Source: Calditrichota bacterium
GTDB lineage: Bacteria; Calditrichota; Calditrichia; Calditrichales; Calditrichaceae
Direction: 5' to 3'
Assembly (NCBI GenBank): GCA_024278715.1
Contig: JAJRSN010000006.1
Coordinates: forward strand, 1 to 6,703
DNA: 6,703 nt
Positions 6,447-6,703 of this stretch are shown here, in pieces. The notes beneath the pieces were generated by a model. That model was not told the origin of the DNA, searched no databases, and saw nothing but the letters and a program-made list of their open reading frames with translations. A program made the position numbers and the translations under genes. Numbering within the stretch: the first letter of the stretch is position 1; each line of letters begins with the position of its first letter.

Positions 6447-6703
6447 ATGATGAAGTATATCAGAACTTCGCTGCCTGGTTTATTCAGCTTATTATTGCTT
6501 TTTGTCCTCGTCGTTTACGGGCAAGAAACGGTTTTTCCCGGATTAACCGGTCAGGAACTCATCGACAGTTTGCGGGCTAACTACAAACCCGCTACTGTTC
6601 TGAGTTACGATGATGCGCGGGATGTGATGTTCAGCGAAATCGATAATTACAGTGACAGCGTTAGCGGTGTTTACAGCGGTTACACAATTTATATCGATCC
6701 CGC
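6447..6703 (+). CDS. Secreted endonuclease I (EndA-like) family nuclease, N-terminal part
   Basis: The gene runs off the right edge; 85 full codons are visible. Two adjacent ATG codons (6447 and 6450) are possible starts, with AGAG at 6437-6440 as a modest ribosome binding site. The first 25 residues or so form a signal peptide: basic start (MMKYIR), a Leu/Val-rich core, and a likely cleavage after VVYG before QETVFPG. The mature part reads FPGLTGQELIDSLRANYKP, LSYDDARDVMFSEIDN, then VSGVYSGYTIYIDP. That order (FPGLTG-x-x-L, LSY-x-x-AR-x-x-(M/L)F, V-x-x-VY-x-G-(Y/F)-T-(I/V)-Y) is the usual opening of endonuclease I proteins in Bacteroidota-like genomes, just before the His/Asn active-site region, which lies beyond the edge. 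The family degrades DNA non-specifically outside the cytoplasm. It is separated from the upstream operon by a terminator, so no functional link is implied. Confidence 0.75.
   Translation, partial: MMKYIRTSLPGLFSLLLLFVLVVYGQETVFPGLTGQELIDSLRANYKPATVLSYDDARDVMFSEIDNYSDSVSGVYSGYTIYIDP

Noticed and set aside
1..6703. CRISPR array, tRNA, rRNA, insertion sequence or attachment site.
   Set aside because: I saw no regularly spaced repeats, tRNA-like cloverleaf, transposase or flanking direct repeats by reading. The window is almost fully occupied by protein genes.

Overview
The window carries a run of genes, all on the + strand, that looks like the main part of a peptidoglycan (cell wall) salvage operon. 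A second, unrelated transcription unit begins at the right edge. The organism is probably a Gram-negative bacterium of the FCB group (Bacteroidota, Calditrichota, KSB1-like). I infer this from the AmpG-type transporter with a large extracytoplasmic insert, the secreted endonuclease I with an N-terminus of the type seen in that group, the moderate-to-low GC content, and the overall gene set. No marker gene in the window fixes the taxonomy.

Layout. Positions 3-131 hold the last 42 codons of a NamZ/DUF1343-type exo-beta-N-acetylmuramidase. Next are a two-domain family 2 glycosyltransferase (170-1726), a ROK-like sugar kinase of the ASKHA fold with a GTG start (1759-2961), and a SpoIID/LytB-domain protein (3020-4366). 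Last is an AmpG-like major facilitator permease (4389-6254) whose reading frame is cut by one in-frame TAA at 5352-5354. Gaps between genes are only 38, 32, 58 and 22 bases, with no terminator inside. A clear intrinsic terminator (stem 6290-6314 plus T tract) follows the transporter. After a 192-base AT-rich spacer, a signal-peptide-bearing endonuclease I family nuclease starts at 6447 and runs off the end.

How the genes may work together (inference). NamZ trims MurNAc from glycan chains, the SpoIID/LytB domain is a lytic transglycosylase or amidase-enhancer type, AmpG imports the muropeptides or sugars, and the kinase phosphorylates a freed amino sugar so it can re-enter metabolism. No MurNAc-6-P etherase (MurQ) is in the window. 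The glycosyltransferase is the least expected member, and its role here is unknown.

Most notable points: the premature stop in an otherwise intact 620-residue transporter, the roughly 200-residue insert between transmembrane helices 5 and 6 of that transporter, the absence of any signal peptide on the SpoIID-domain protein, and the degenerate N-terminal half of the glycosyltransferase.
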